A stretch of DNA of 64,000 bases. Source: Arenicola marina. Taxonomy: Eukaryota > Annelida > Polychaeta > Arenicolidae. The stretch covers positions 19,123,971 through 19,187,970 of the forward strand of contig OZ025257.1 in the NCBI GenBank assembly GCA_964019135.1, in the 5' to 3' direction. Made by a program: the position numbers and the translations under genes. A model generated the notes under the pieces. The model searched no databases, was not told the origin of the DNA, and saw only the letters and a list, made by a program, of their open reading frames with translations. Below, piece after piece: positions 12,082 to 24,904 of the stretch (within the stretch, counting starts at the first letter, position 1; each line of letters begins with the position of its first letter).

Positions 12082-14568
12082 GATCTATGTCACTAGTTGC
12101 AAACCAAACGGATCAAATACAATAAATACGTAGAGACACAAATCAACAATATTTGGCGTTGTTTTCAGTGACAAATTTGATTAATTTGCAACAAAATGTC
12201 ACCTCTACAAATGACACCCTTATGCGACCATTCATCAGACCGCCGCAACCCACGGACAGGCGACTGCATACCCTCGGGTTTTTTGATGAAATATACACTC
12301 ACTCATTATTAGGATTCCCATGATTCTCAGGATGTTTCTGTTAAAAATCCTGTTCTCAATTGGTACTCGCATTATTGCTTAATCCCCAACTGTTATATAT
12401 GTTTTTATTAAAATATGATACCCAACATTTTACTTCATACCTGACGTTTGCATCGGCATTTTCATACGATAATAGTTGATAGTCACTTGAAATTTATTTC
12501 TATTAAATCAAGCAAGTGAATAACATAGCTACCGTCATTAAATACGCAACATTGTAGGGGTGGCTCTAGTGACATCGACCAACAGGTCTTAACTAGAGGC
12601 GCCTGACCGATTAAATGAATCAGTTGCTTCTTGTCTTCTTTATGGCACTTATCTCTTCATTGTATACACTTAAGTAAATTAATATGGACTTGACTATTGT
12701 GACTTGCCCAAATGCCATGCCCATTGGACGATACTCAACACTAACGACCGGCGTTAACTCGTTAGAAGCCATGCAATATATCCTTCAAAGAAAATACCGG
12801 TGGGGCTGCAATGTGATATAAAAGTAAAACTTTAATGTTGGTATACAATCTATTATTTCTTGTTTAAAAGGAAACCATCATCGAGAAAATCGCACATCAA
12901 CAGTATGAAAGACTGATTTTCACACATCAGTCTGGTGTCGACATGTTCTGCACACATGACCAGAATTAGGCAATCATACGCCAAGGCCTTGACGTCATTA
13001 TCCATGTCAGTTACACTAGATGCCATGAGCAAGAAACGTTTTTTTCTTTTTTTAAGCTTTATTTATTTCAAGAGATTTACAACAACGTATAGTACATGTA
13101 AATATTCACCTCAGGGAGAGTGATGGCAGGTGACCATAAATTGAGACATTCAGACGACGTCAAAACGCTTAGAGTCACGGATATACCGGTGAACACTTTT
13201 AAGGTAAGCTACCCATAATAACAAAGTAAAAGAACTCTGTATTTGTTATGAAAGTATGCCCAATTTCACACCTTCTGGTGAATTTTTAGGATACTTTATC
13301 GTCTCGTTAAAAAAATATTCTCCATTTTCCAAGTATACCCCCATTTCACAAAATGACCAAAACTTGACACCTACCACGAATATGTAATTTTGCTACAATT
13401 CAGCTCAATATTAAGTCATTATCATCAGTAATAGCTCTTTGGAAAGCTTACACCTAGTGCAATACAGGAATGATATTCAAAAATGTAAATAGTAGCCACA
13501 CAAAAATACAGAATGGTAATAATAAAGTGCAATTATGCAAAATCAGGACAGTTTTTGCCAAAGTTCGAAATCCCCACCTTCACAAAATCGACTATAATTT
13601 CACCAAAAATGAAATCTTTCCACCAAACCACTTCTAAAAACTTCTGAAAACATCGTTCTTGTAACAAAAATAAAAAAAAATATAGGTAGCCGTGCAAATT
13701 TCCCGAGAAACACGTCCTGAAGCTTGAAAATGTTATTTCACAAATATTTTTTGGCGCAGCTTATGTCACACAAATTGTCAGTAATTTACGCCTTGTGTCC
13801 ACATTTTAATAAATCCGGTTATATATAATGGTCTCCGATATAATTATGATCTACATGAATGTTTTCTGAACTATTTACAAGTTTTCCCTATGCCTTTTTC
13901 GTGAATGTTCCGAATTTATCACGAAGAGCCATTCTCGGGGAAATACCCTGTGAATGACGTCACGAATTGGGGATTCCCCTGTGAATGACGTAACGAGTTA
14001 GGAATTCCCCTTTCACTGACACCCGCCGATGTTTGCCGATGTTTACCGAGGTCTGCACAAAATCGCCGAGGCTTCTTATGGATAGCTTACCTTAAACAAT
14101 TGTTGGTTCTGTGCGAGGGCGAGTCCATCGCAACCGTAAGCAAGTAATGTTCCCTCTGAAGACGAGTTTCCTTGCCATGTGGACGTAAGACTGAAGACCG
14201 GGCTGTGTTTATTGGCGTCTTGGCATTTCAGATAAAAGACTCTGGCATAATGATAATCAGGGACTCTTTCTCGGGATGATATCCTGATCAACAGACGGAT
14301 TGATAGCAAGGTATCCAGCTGAGCCACTCGGCTTTGACTCTTTATGATGAAAAAGAAGTTTCACAATAAAGAGTCAAAGGCTGAAGCGTGTAATTACAAC
14401 ATCTGTAAGTGACATCACAGACAGCGCGCGATCACCTCCAGCGAATCCGGTTTTGAGTCATGACATTTCCCCGCCACATATACAAAGCTTGGGGAGCTCT
14501 TTGTATTCGATTCCAAAATAGTATGAGTATGAGTACTCCTTATGGTTTTCAACCCTAACAGTGCATTC
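12082..14568. other. Non-coding spacer, no gene seen
   Basis: AT-rich sequence with no supported gene. 12935-13945 is specific to A2 relative to A1. It holds the tract TTATTTATTTC beside an A/T-rich run and no long reading frame. Confidence 0.5.
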
Positions 14569-14586
14569 ATCCCTGCTAAAAATGTC

Positions 14587-14930
14587 CTATAGAGTTTCTA
14601 AAGAACTCTATAGAAACTCTATAGAGCATGCAGTGTTCTATAGCATTTCTATAGATGTCTTTATAGTGTCTCTATAGGACACAAATATTCTATAGACTTT
14701 CTATAGAGCATGCAGTGTTCTATAGCGTTTCTATAGATGTCTTTATAGTGTCTCTATAGGACACAAATATTCTATAGACTTTCTATAGAGTATGCAGTGT
14801 TCTATAGTGTTTCTATAGATGTCTTTATAGTGTCTCTATAGGACACAAATATTCTATAGACTTTCTATAGAGCATGCAGTGTTCTATAGATGTCTTTATA
14901 GTGTTTCTATAGGACAAATATTCTGTAGAA
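14587..14930. repeat. 82-bp subterminal tandem repeat, left end
   Basis: About four units of 82 bp containing GCATGCAGTGTTCTATAG and TTTATAGTGTCTCTATAGGA. The short core CTATAGA repeats every 10-20 bp and could be a transposase-binding array. Confidence 0.9.
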
Positions 14931-15394
14931 TTGCTATGAAACACTGTTCTATATCATTTTTAAGATACGTAAATGGCGTCTCTATAGAACATATTCAATA
15001 GAATCTGGTCGATGTCGACTCAGACACACTGGTGAATGAAATCCTAAGTAGAGAGACTTCGTATGTTGGGCAGATGAACAAATTTAAAATGGAAGATATG
15101 TCCCCAGTGGGCACACAACCGTCGTAAACTCGTCGCTAAACGTCGCTAAACATCGAGAACCCGTCAGATGTTCGTCCATAATCCGCTATCATTAGATCGA
15201 CGCACCTTGGGTTGGTGCCTAATCATACATTTTTAGTGATTGGATTCAAATAGATGGCGCAGCTATGACAGTTCACTGATTATTAAAGACCTCTAGTCTT
15301 TGTCTGATAGGTGTCTATCACCCTATCACGGTATCGCGCGACTTCCTGATAACGTAAAATGCGAACACACAATAATTAAATATATTGTATTTAC

Positions 15395-15795
15395 ATAGGC
15401 TTTAATTATTTAAGACCTAGGTGGTAATTCTCTTACCTAGGCTTTAATTATTTAAGACCTAGGTTGTAATTATTTAAGACCTAGGTTGTAATTATTTAAA
15501 ACCTAGGTCTTAAATAATTAAAGCCTAGGTAAGAATTAAAACCTAGGTTGTAATTATTTACAACCTAGGTGTTAAATAATTACAACCTAGGTTTTAAATA
15601 ATTAAAACCTAGGTTTTAATTCTCTTACATAGGCTTTAATTATTTAAGACCTAGGTTTTAAATAATTACAACCTAGGTTGTAATTAATTAAAGCCTATGT
15701 AGAAAATTAAAACCTAGGTTTTAATTATTTAAGACCTAGGTTGTAATTATTTAAGACCTAGGTTGTAACTATTTAAGACCTAGGTTGTAATTATT
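15395..15795. repeat. Palindromic CCTAGG / TTAAATAATTAA array
   Basis: Runs of AATTATTTAAGACCTAGG and its reverse complement CCTAGGTCTTAAATAATT alternate in both orientations about 15 times. The block could fold into long hairpins or cruciforms. It lies inside the 14571-18836 element. Confidence 0.9.
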
Positions 15796-16013
15796 AGAGT
15801 TGAGCCTCTTGTGCTGTCATATACACCTACTACGCCTAGCCTACTGGCTCCCGGCTGGCTGTAGCCTACGCTATAGGCTACAGTAAGCATAGTCTGATAG
15901 TACTGGTGTTTAATGATGCAGACCTGTATGCAGTCGAGAAGTGGAAGTGACACAACTCATTTCTTCTGACTCTTAATTTGCAGGTAGGTAAAGCAACTAA
16001 TTTTTAAAGTCAA

Positions 16014-16092
16014 GCTTTAGCCGGGGTAGTTGTGATCTCCAGCGTTGAAATTATTCTTATGCTGGAGATCGCAGCTAAGGCCGGGGCTAAAG
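16014..16092. repeat. Imperfect hairpin of about 78 bp
   Basis: The ends CTTTAGCCGGGG and CCGGGGCTAAAG, followed inward by GATCTCCAGC / GCTGGAGATC, form an inverted repeat around a short AT loop. It may be a tiny MITE or a structural part of the host element. Confidence 0.65.
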
Positions 16093-16283
16093 TCATATTT
16101 ATACCGTAATTTCTGCTGTATAAGTCCTAGCTTTTTTTCCTCGCTGCCAAGGAGTACGACTTATATACCAGTATATGACAGTGTGTCTGCTGGAGCATTA
16201 GCGTAAAGAAATATTGTTTACATTATAAAAAAAACATAAAAAGGCAGCACAATCGTACGTTTTCATATTATCATAGTCTTATA

Positions 16284-16537
16284 TCACTCAAAATACATAA
16301 TAGTTTTAGTGAAAACCTATATACGATGGCTAGATACAAGTTATGACTATAATATGACTATTGTTGAGTGATTACAACAAATATGGGCAGAAACTTCACT
16401 CTACAGCATTTCACTCAAAATATATTAGTTTTAGTGAAAAACTATACACGATGGTTAGATACAAGTTATGACTATAATATGACTATTGTTGAGTGATTAT
16501 AGCAAATATGGGCAGAAAATTTACTCTACAGCATTTA
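16284..16537. repeat. 127-bp tandem duplication
   Basis: Two adjacent copies starting TCACTCAAAATA and running through ACAAGTTATGACTATAATA to CTACAGCATT, with scattered differences. Confidence 0.9.
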
Positions 16538-18019
16538 TGAATCTGATTTTGGCATAATTTGGTAATGAGAGTTAAAGGAAAAAAATAGATATCAATTTTC
16601 TGTCTACCAAACAACATTCAGTTATGGAAGAATGTTTACTTGTCAGAGAATTGCTATACCGGGTGATGATATCACATGGACAAGTGTAGCTTTCCTGTGT
16701 ACTACATCATCAAAATGTGCACCTTTCAGTCATTTTTTACCTATAGCATATGCTGTAATTAACTTTTATTTTGAGATAGACAAGGTCAGCAGATAGTGTT
16801 CAGATTTTGTGAATACTTTCACATTTCAGTGCATCGTAACAAGCATCATGATTCGCAGCTTGCAAGGAAGAAACAAGAAGCTACAATAAGGAGACCATCA
16901 GAAGCTGCTGCGCATATTAGGGAATGATCCGGCAGAAGAAAATTGAGGGTGTATTTTATGTAATCATAATGTTATGACTACTTAATATGTGTGTAAGCTG
17001 TAAGTTGCTGAAGACTGTGAGAGTAATATAATTAAGTAAATTGCAGAATCAATGCCACCAGAATTTGCAGTTGGGGACTATATATTTCATTCATTCGAAC
17101 ACATTCCTGGTATTAACTCTGTATGTAAGATAAAAAATGTCTGAGCAATTCCCATGGATTTGTATTTACTGTTTTTTATCTGGTTAATTAATAAAATTCA
17201 TTGCAGTAAGCTGCATCGGTTAGATACTATTTGTGGGTATACATAAAGGTATATATGTCATGAAAATATTGGATTTTCTTTCTGGGATGAATATGTACAG
17301 GTACTTTAAATTGTAGTGCACTGAACATGCTGAATATTTTATGTTGGGTAGGTCAATATTCCTAGAATGTTGTACAGTTCATATTATTGCATTATGTTAT
17401 TATTCACATTCTGTACCTTGTTTTTATAATATATATTTGGAAATGTGGATAATCTATATTGGATTTCTTATTCTTGTCTTTTTTGCGATTCTTGTCTGCA
17501 TAGTGGTATACCAACGAAACCGGTCTACTATGCGGATTACACTTTACGCACATGAAGGACATATTTTTGCAGTACCCGGTAATCCATATTTTTCGAGATA
17601 CTCCGGCATGACCGGTGACCGGTGACAGTGTCACACTCACAGGTGACAGCTTAGCCTTGGGTTAGGAAGAGATACCTACACATTGACTGAGGACGTTACC
17701 TCACCTACAACAGTGGCTTCACACACAGGATTACCAGATTCTGAGGTTCCCAATGATATAGTAAAAGGTATTCCAATGAGACCCTCGGCTTAGTGGCATG
17801 CTTTTCACCCTACCATTGATGTTTTGAGTGGTATACCTTTCAGTAGCCTATACAATTCAGTCTATTGACAGCCTCAGTGCCAGTGGTATAACCATAGGCG
17901 TAGCCTCAGCTTTCGGCATACCATTGGGGACCTGAGCGGTGTACCTTTCAGCATACCATCGGGATCCGAGTGGTATATACCTGTCAGCATAACATTGGCG
18001 ACCTCTGAGTCAGTGGTAT

Positions 18020-18728
18020 GTCTTTAGATTTATATAGACTTGTTCTAGAGCCTGTTCATAGACTTCTATAGATGTGTACTTTAGCTTGTCTATAGCTTTC
18101 TACAGATGTGTCCTTTAGCTTGTCTATAGCTTTCTATTGACTTGTCTCATAGCATGTCTATAGATTTCTATGGCTGTGTCCCATAGCACATCTAGATTTC
18201 TATAGCGGTGTCCTATAGCATGCATGTCTATAGATGTCTATAGCATGTCTATAGATGATGTCCTATAGCATGTCTATAGATGGTGTCCTATAGCATGTCT
18301 ATAGATGGTGTCCTATAGCATGTCTATAGAGTTCTATGGATGCGTCCTATAGCATGTCGATAGAGTTCTATAGATGCGTCCTATAACATGTCTATAGAGT
18401 TCTATAGATGGGTCCTATAGCATGTCTATAGAGTTCTATAGATGCGTCCTATAGCACGTCTATAGAGTTCTTTAGATGCGTCCTATAGCATGTCTATAGA
18501 GTTCTATAGATACGTCCTATAGCATGTCTATAGAGTTCTATAGATGCGTCCTATAGCATGTCTATAGAGTTCTATAGATACGTCCTATAGCATGTCTATA
18601 GAGTTCTATAGATGCGTCCTATAGCATGTCTATAGAGTTCTATAGATGCGTCCTATAGCATGTCTATAGAGTTCTATAGATGAGTCCTATAGCATGTCTA
18701 TAGAGTTCTATAGATGCGTCCTATAGGC
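18020..18728. repeat. 34-bp CTATAGA tandem repeat, right end
   Basis: Degenerate at first, then regular units of about 34 bp from about 18200 (TCTATAGAGTTCTATAGATG then CGTCCTATAGCATG). It is the right-hand partner of the 82-bp array, unrelated in unit length but sharing the CTATAGA core. Confidence 0.92.
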
Positions 18729-18838
18729 AGCCTATAGAGTTTTGTCCTAAAGTGCTAGAGCACTTCTTTAGAAATATTCTATAGAAACTCTATAGAATAT
18801 TTCTTATAGAAACTCTATAGAACATTTTTAGCAGGGAT

Positions 18839-20866
18839 GTCCGAAGCACCATTAAGTCTAGCTTGAGGCCCATAGTAAAGTATGGGAACCAGTCGACGCG
18901 TTGTACGCATAATGGTTGTTACTAGAGGTGAGCGCGCGCTGTCTGTCACGTCACTTACAGACCCCATTACCGATATACGGGTTGTCTTCCATTGGTCTGC
19001 GATGATAATAAACTAGGTTTGTCGGCGTCTTGATTGTGAGCCATCTTCAAATGCCAGCTTCTGGGTGAGTTGCATAGTTCATATTTTGGTAACAAACGCG
19101 TGGTAAGTTTGAAATCTGAACAAAGGCGGGCATCAACTTTAATATATCAAAGTGGTCATTTTTGCGTCCAAAATGACGTAACTGCAGGTTCCGGTTGAAT
19201 TGTTTTTGATGTTCAAGTGGATTACATATGCAGGTGAAGGGCGTAACTAAATATTTAGATTGATGACACAAATACAGATACACAACGATGAGACTATTAT
19301 TTGTTGTTAATGATACCTCTTCGATATTGTTTCGGTGACAGCTGGAAGGAATGGAGCACTTTAAAATGCTGGGTTCAGCAATCTTTTTTAAATAAATCTA
19401 TAATTGTTTTTATATTTTTATTTCGTGGACATGAGGTCGCAAAAATCCTTCTTGGCAGACCCCACACATGGATTCAGCTAAAAGCAACCAGCTTTAGAAA
19501 AAAAGTTACTTGTTTTTTGGGTCAAAATTGCTCATCTTTCATTATGTGGACGTCTTTTTGAAAATATCAAACAATACTCTAACTAACATTTACATCGCTG
19601 CCTCTTTTCTTACTTGATATTTGTACGAGGCGATCGACTTTTGTCATGGAACTGGTTATGAATGTAAGGTGATCGACGTCTGCACGTCACTCAAGGCCCA
19701 TGGTATCACATACAATTTAAACATCGTACATCAAATAAAATATATACTTAACATAATGGCGCATCCAAAGAGTTGGTAAGGTTGACTGGGGGCGTCTAGC
19801 TGGGGGTGGGGCCAGTAGAGGTGGATCCATGTGGAGGGGTTCCAAATGTGTTCAGGGGTAGAAATTATCCCTTCACTGGGTTGTTGCCCCTGTGGATGGT
19901 CTGATTCATGACTTGTCATTCCGTACCGTGAAAGGTTTACTTGACTCAAACAGGTGCATTTCTTCGGGCCAGGACCGGTATGCCGTCCGGTATGCTCCTG
20001 CTCTTCCAGACCTACCGGTCGGGCTACGCCGAATGTCAATGAAATGTTCACACCGATCATGTCCGGTTCATTTCGGGGCAATAGAACCAATTTTAGCATC
20101 TTCATATATATGCAAAATTGAATTGAACAATTGGCAATACCTGCATATTGAGATCAAATCTGTCACTGCAAGCTGAATAGGTACCTAGGTTTAAAGTCCA
20201 TCTCTTGGGGGGGGGGGTATTTGTTACTAAACCACTTTCAACTATACATTTCTCAGTGGTTACCAAAAGCCATTTATCAGATGCAATTATTTTACAATGT
20301 CTCTTATGCCATACATGTTAATATCTGAAGTCCCCAAAATAAACTCAAGCAGCGAACGATCCATTTCCAAACCCCCGTCCAGAGTAGAGATTTGTGACGT
20401 CACAAGATGAACCGGTTTGAGTGCGCCTCGCTCGCAACGATTGCCCGCGCTGTTTGAATGTAGCCTACGTGCGGCAGGGAAGCTCTAACTCAGATGTTTA
20501 TTTCGGTTAACATTAACTAATGATGAATATTTGCAACACGTAGATGTAGATAAACCTAGATCTATGACATTATAGGTGTGGTCTTGTTGGTTAGAGCAAC
20601 ATTCGTGACACTGACACTGACAGAAGGCAAACAGCTGCAATGGCCGGTGCCACTGCCAGTGTGTTCCCAGCCTATAAAAAAATAACTTGTAGTAGGCCTA
20701 CGTTACGTTTCTTCCCAAAAATGGGAAGGGTGGGCAAGGCTACAGTAGTGGACGGGCCGTCGCGGGGATGTCCGTCCAATCGTAGACATACAATTTAGAT
20801 CCAGGGTTAAATGAAATGTATGTAATAAAAGAAGTTGTTCATGCACATCAAAAGAGAGGGAGGGCG
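18839..20866. other. Non-coding spacer, no gene seen
   Basis: 18839-18990 is the right flank of the insertion; part of it recurs inverted near 22190 (CATTAAGTCTAG). The rest has short opposing frames without family features and several GACCGGT-type words. No gene is supported. Confidence 0.5.
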
Positions 20867-21595
20867 ACATTTATCGGCCTAGCATAAAAAAAACACGCAG
20901 CGTACATCTCGTATATACGCTTCATCTCGTACTTTTTATAGTAATACTTGTGGACACCCGAACGTTATGGTGTCCGGTTGGGACAAACAACTAAGTAGCT
21001 TTTCACCAATGCTGGTCGCCGAATTAATACTTTATATGATTACAAGTCATATTTGCTTTTTGATCTAGATCTCATGATATAATAAGCCTCACTTTTTATG
21101 AATGAAGCGTTCGCAAAATATATTTTTGCGTAGGGCGTTTCGAGGTTTTCAACGTTTACAATTACAGTCCCTTGGCGGTGGCGGTGGCGGAGGTGGAGGG
21201 GAGGGGAACGGGAAGGGGGAGGTGGAGGTGGAGGTGGGGGTGGGGGTGGGTGTGGAGGTGAAGGAGGCGGAGGTGGCTTTGGAGGTGGAGGTGTAGGCGG
21301 TGGAGGTGAAGGAGGCGGAGGCGGAGGCGGAGGTGGTTTTGGAGGTGGAGGAGGCGGCTTTGGAGGTGACGGTGGCTGTGGAGGTGGAGGTGGAGGTGGA
21401 GGTGGAGGTGGAGGTGGAGGTGGAGGTGGAGGTGGAGATGGAGATGGAGGTGGAGGTGCAGGGGGAGGGGGAGGTGCAGGGACCAACCGGACACCATAAC
21501 GTTCGGGTGTCCAAAAGTATTATTATAAAAAGTACGCGATGAAGCGTATATACGAGAAGTACGCTGCGTGTTTTTCATGCTAGGCCGATAAATGT
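20867..21595. mobile_element. TIR element of about 729 bp around a GGTGGA array
   Basis: Arms of about 115 bp at 20867-20983 and 21481-21595 are inverted copies. They begin ACATTTATCGGCCTAGCAT and include GCGTATATACGAGA and CACCCGAACGTTATGGTGTC. Between them is almost only the GGTGGA microsatellite. No clear target duplication is visible and no protein is coded. It could be a MITE whose core was replaced by microsatellite growth. Confidence 0.75.
21172..21480. repeat. GGTGGA / GGCGGA microsatellite
   Basis: Imperfect hexamer and trinucleotide repeats on the plus strand. They produce artificial poly-Pro, poly-Ser/Thr and poly-His/Leu reading frames on the other strand. Confidence 0.95.
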
Positions 21596-21864
21596 AGGTA
21601 TGTGATAAAATGGCTAATATTGTTAATATTCAAGGCGAATAAATTCAGTGCGTACGGAATGCCGTTCATATGGTGCAAATGGATCAAATATATGCAAAGT
21701 AACATAGGACATAAGAGATGGACTTTAAGGCGACATTATATTTTTTATGCAAACTGTGAATTGTATTAAATTGTCTGTCTCTTGACATGTTAATGGTACA
21801 TGAGAATTGAATTATGAGACATAAACAAATAGCACGTGTGTAGAATATTGCCAAGGTGTATTGC

Positions 21865-22140
21865 GTTCCTCGGGATTGGGATTTTCTTTTTACCGTTAAC
21901 AGGGAATGAGGAAAATAATTCTTCGTGAACTGGGACTGGGGCATCAGCCGACCGCCGTGATCAAGGATTTTAATTTATCGTGAACTGGGAATTTTAATAT
22001 TAAATAAGAGTGAACCGGGGAATCGTCAATTTAGTCTCGTGTATCCGCTCTTCCATTCCATGCGGAGAGTTCTGCGTTTAATTCATCGTGACATGGGAAT
22101 AAAGAAATTTATTCTTCGTGATCTGGGAGCACGACACCCC
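21865..22140 (+). repeat. Dispersed CGTGAACTGGGA repeat, copy 1
   Basis: About 275 bp from GTTCCTCGGGATTGGGATTT to a C-run after GGGAGCACGAC. It contains repeated words like TCGTGAACTGGGA. Two related copies lie at 25345-25622 and 51110-51405, all in plus orientation. Non-coding; a SINE or MITE-like family not assigned by eye. Confidence 0.8.
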
Positions 22141-22189
22141 CCCCCCCACACACACTCCTACAAGGCGTCAGCTGGTCCCTATTCTTTAC

Positions 22190-22655
22190 TATGGGCCCCA
22201 AACTAGACTTAATGATGTTGTGGACATGAATGCACTGTTAGGGTTGAAAACCATACTCATACTTGTTTTGAATCGAATACAAAGAGCTCCCCAATCTTTG
22301 TACATGGGTCGGCGAAGTGTCATGACCCAAAACAGGATTCGCTGGAGGTGATCGCGCTGTCTGTGATGTCACTTACAGATGTTGTAATTACTTACATTTC
22401 GCTTTAACGACAAAGAGTCCAAGGCTGAGGCGTGTAATTAGCCGAGTGGCTCAGCTGGATACGCTGCTATCGATCCGTCTGTTGATCCCAGGATAATACC
22501 CCGAGATAGAGTCCCTGATTAGCATTAAGCCAGTCTTTTATCTGCAATGCCAAGACGCCAATAAACACAGCCCGGGCTTCAGTCTTACGTCCACATCACA
22601 AAGAAACTCGTCCTCAGATGAAACATTTCTTGCTCCAAGGCATCTAGTGTAACTG
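22190..22655 (-). repeat. Inverted copy A3, distal part
   Basis: Reverse complement of about 14060-14568, joined directly to the sequence that follows the element at 18837. It preserves the pre-insertion target site of the CTATAGA element (GCATTC-AT-GTCC on the minus strand). At 22627-22655 it continues with the complement of the segment near 13005-13030. Confidence 0.8.
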
Positions 22656-24870
22656 ACATCGGACGTACGTAGAGAAACCGATCATTAAAAGTGTGTTGGG
22701 TATCATGTTTATGCATCTCGTTAGAAATGTTCATGGCTTTTCAAAATAATCAAAGAACTTGTCAATTTCTCTTCGTCGTAAGGTAAACGCCTTTGTTTGC
22801 TAAAATGCATCTACTTTAATCAAACATTATAATTGTATTATATATATTATTGTTACTAATATGATGATTGCATATATTATTAATATGTCATATAGGTAAA
22901 ACCTAAAGGTAGGCCTACTGATTGTCTGAATTACCTGGATATATCTAGAAAGAATATGGGAAGTGTTGCAGATTTCTAGTGCATCTCATCTAGTCTATGA
23001 TGATCGCTAATATAAGTGGATTCATAATTCATAACTAATTCATAGCTACAGGGAAAGATAATGAAAACTATACGTGTTTAAATCTGTAATGAAGTGGATA
23101 TACATAAACTGCATGTCAAAGCAAATAAAAATGTAGGCCTGTATGTTTAATTCAAATAACAACACAGATTGAAGTGATAGTTAAGTGATAAAATGCCGAG
23201 TATGCTCCTATGATCATAAATAAAACAAAACTGGCATGCAAAAACTACAAATAGTTAATGTCAGATTGTTTGATATACTTCATATGTTAACAATATGGAA
23301 TTCATAACTGTATTTTCGCTGAATGGCTACATTATATCATAATGCCCCATAATTGAACCATCAAGATAATATTCAACTTGAAACCTTGAAAGTAAGAGAA
23401 AAGTTAAATGCTGTATTTTCATGGAGAATAGATATCTCACATCTTTCTGATAATTGACAATTGTTTATGGAAATAGTTTTTGGCATATCGATTGCCAATA
23501 ATATTATCTTTGGGTCACTCTTAGACTATGCATAATAATTATCCCAATTTTATTCATTTATCTTTATCAGTGCTGAAGAAATTAGAAAAAAAAACGTTTA
23601 ATTTTTTTAATTATTGTTAATATTTTCCATTTGATTGTGAGTAGTGGATGGTCCAGAGAAATTCCGAAGTGACCTTGGGTCGTGGGCCACGTCTGCCTGC
23701 AGGCCCTCACCCAACATTGTTTTGGTCCTTTTTCATTTGCAAATTAAGACTTAGTCTTTAGATGCCATCTTAGATATAAACATGACAAACCTGCCAATTT
23801 TTGTGTGCACCTTTTTACAGTTAAATTGCTGCCAGGGCATAACATTTTAAGGGAAGTGGATGATTTTCCCCCCTCCCTCCCACAACCCTGGATCCAAGTC
23901 AGGTCAGCCTGAAATTGAAAATTCTAGTCATGCGGCTCGGCTAGCCTAAAATTAGGTGACAGTAAAATTGCCAGGGTCAACTGTCACTGACACTGACGCA
24001 GTGACTGTGTGTGTGTCTGACAGAGTGACGGTGTGTGTTTGACACAGTGACATCCCGAGACAGTAAAAATGAGTCCCACTGACCACACCGATGGCGACGG
24101 GTGGCAGTGCAGCCATTTCAATAGCTGAGGCTCAGCTGTCAGACAGACAGACAGACAGTTGCCAGAGTGCGAAAGCAGGTCAACAAACTGGCAAATGGCG
24201 TAGATTTACACGCAGTTTTGCACAATGAATTAAGTAACAATTATCTGTGATCGTTGTTTCACCACATTGTCAGTTTCTGGTCTATTAATTTTCTTTGCGA
24301 AATGGCGATTTCAAGCAGTTTAAGTGAGCAGGTGAGCAAAGCTAGCAGACGACCAGTCATGTTGTTAAACGGAGACGCTCATAGTTTACGAAGCCGGTAG
24401 GTGGCGTTCCATTTACGGGGGCGACTGTGCATGTGAACGCGAACCAGTCAGTAAAAGCGGAAACAGTCAGTTGCAGGTCGGGCACCAGTCTGACTAGTAG
24501 AACACAGGCCGAGCGCTCGGGGGAGGGGGTGGGGGTGGGGGGGGGGGGGCAAGTGGCAAGGAATATTTAACGCGGCGCGGATCGTTGAACTCATAAATGT
24601 ATTGTAATTTAAAGCGTAAATGAAGTGTCAGCGTTTCAATAATTTATCAGTTACCTTTCGAAGGTAGATAATTTAATTATTAAAGACTTAACATCACACA
24701 TTTCGGACCAGTGTTTAAGGGATAATTTTGTGGTGCCGCGGAAATTTGCTTCTTACTCCTTAAACGTCTCATGGGGGCTGTTACGCGAAATGAAAGTCCT
24801 GAGCATATGCTTGAAATGGACTTTGATTATGCATGCATGTTACCTTAAGAGCTCGCTTGCGCTCGCTATA

Positions 24871-24904
<34 letters not shown>

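Larger units (their letters stand above)
8219..14545. repeat. Segmental duplication, direct copy A2
   Basis: Direct copy of 1-5818, offset about 8218 at the start. It contains GPCR copy 2, the second minisatellite and a hAT-like MITE. The block 12935-13945 is present here and absent from A1; its left part (about 12870-13030) is found in the inverted copy (22627-22655 and 26371-26480), so A1 probably lost it. Confidence 0.85.
15796..17640. other. Interior of the CTATAGA element, no gene called
   Basis: AT-rich sequence. It contains a GGCTGTAGCCTACG...GGCTACAG hairpin near 15860 and the imperfect 16014-16092 hairpin. The small frames near 17341-17640 overlap on both strands and show no domain, so I leave them out. 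Confidence 0.5.
14571..18836. mobile_element. 4.27-kb TIR element with CTATAGA subterminal repeats
   Basis: The termini are inverted copies of CCCTGCTAAAAATGT(C/T)CTA, continuing with TAGAGTTTCTA. Both sides are flanked by AT (14569-14570 and 18837-18838). An inverted copy of the flanking DNA near 22200-22290 shows the site without the element, with a single AT, so the insertion is precise with a 2-bp AT duplication. Inside are subterminal tandem repeats at both ends, a palindromic CCTAGG array and a 127-bp tandem duplication, but no intact transposase. A 2-bp AT duplication is, as I recall, what ISL2EU-type elements make; I do not assign the superfamily. It is non-autonomous or decayed. Confidence 0.85.

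Noticed and set aside
21040..21514. Poly-Pro, Ser/Thr-rich and His/Leu-rich frames
   Set aside because: They are three readings of one GGTGGA microsatellite.
22440..22500. tRNA-like GCCGAGTGGCTCAGCTGG
   Set aside because: An A-box-like word is present (also inverted at 5585 and 14330), but there is no convincing B box or cloverleaf, so neither a tRNA nor a SINE is called.
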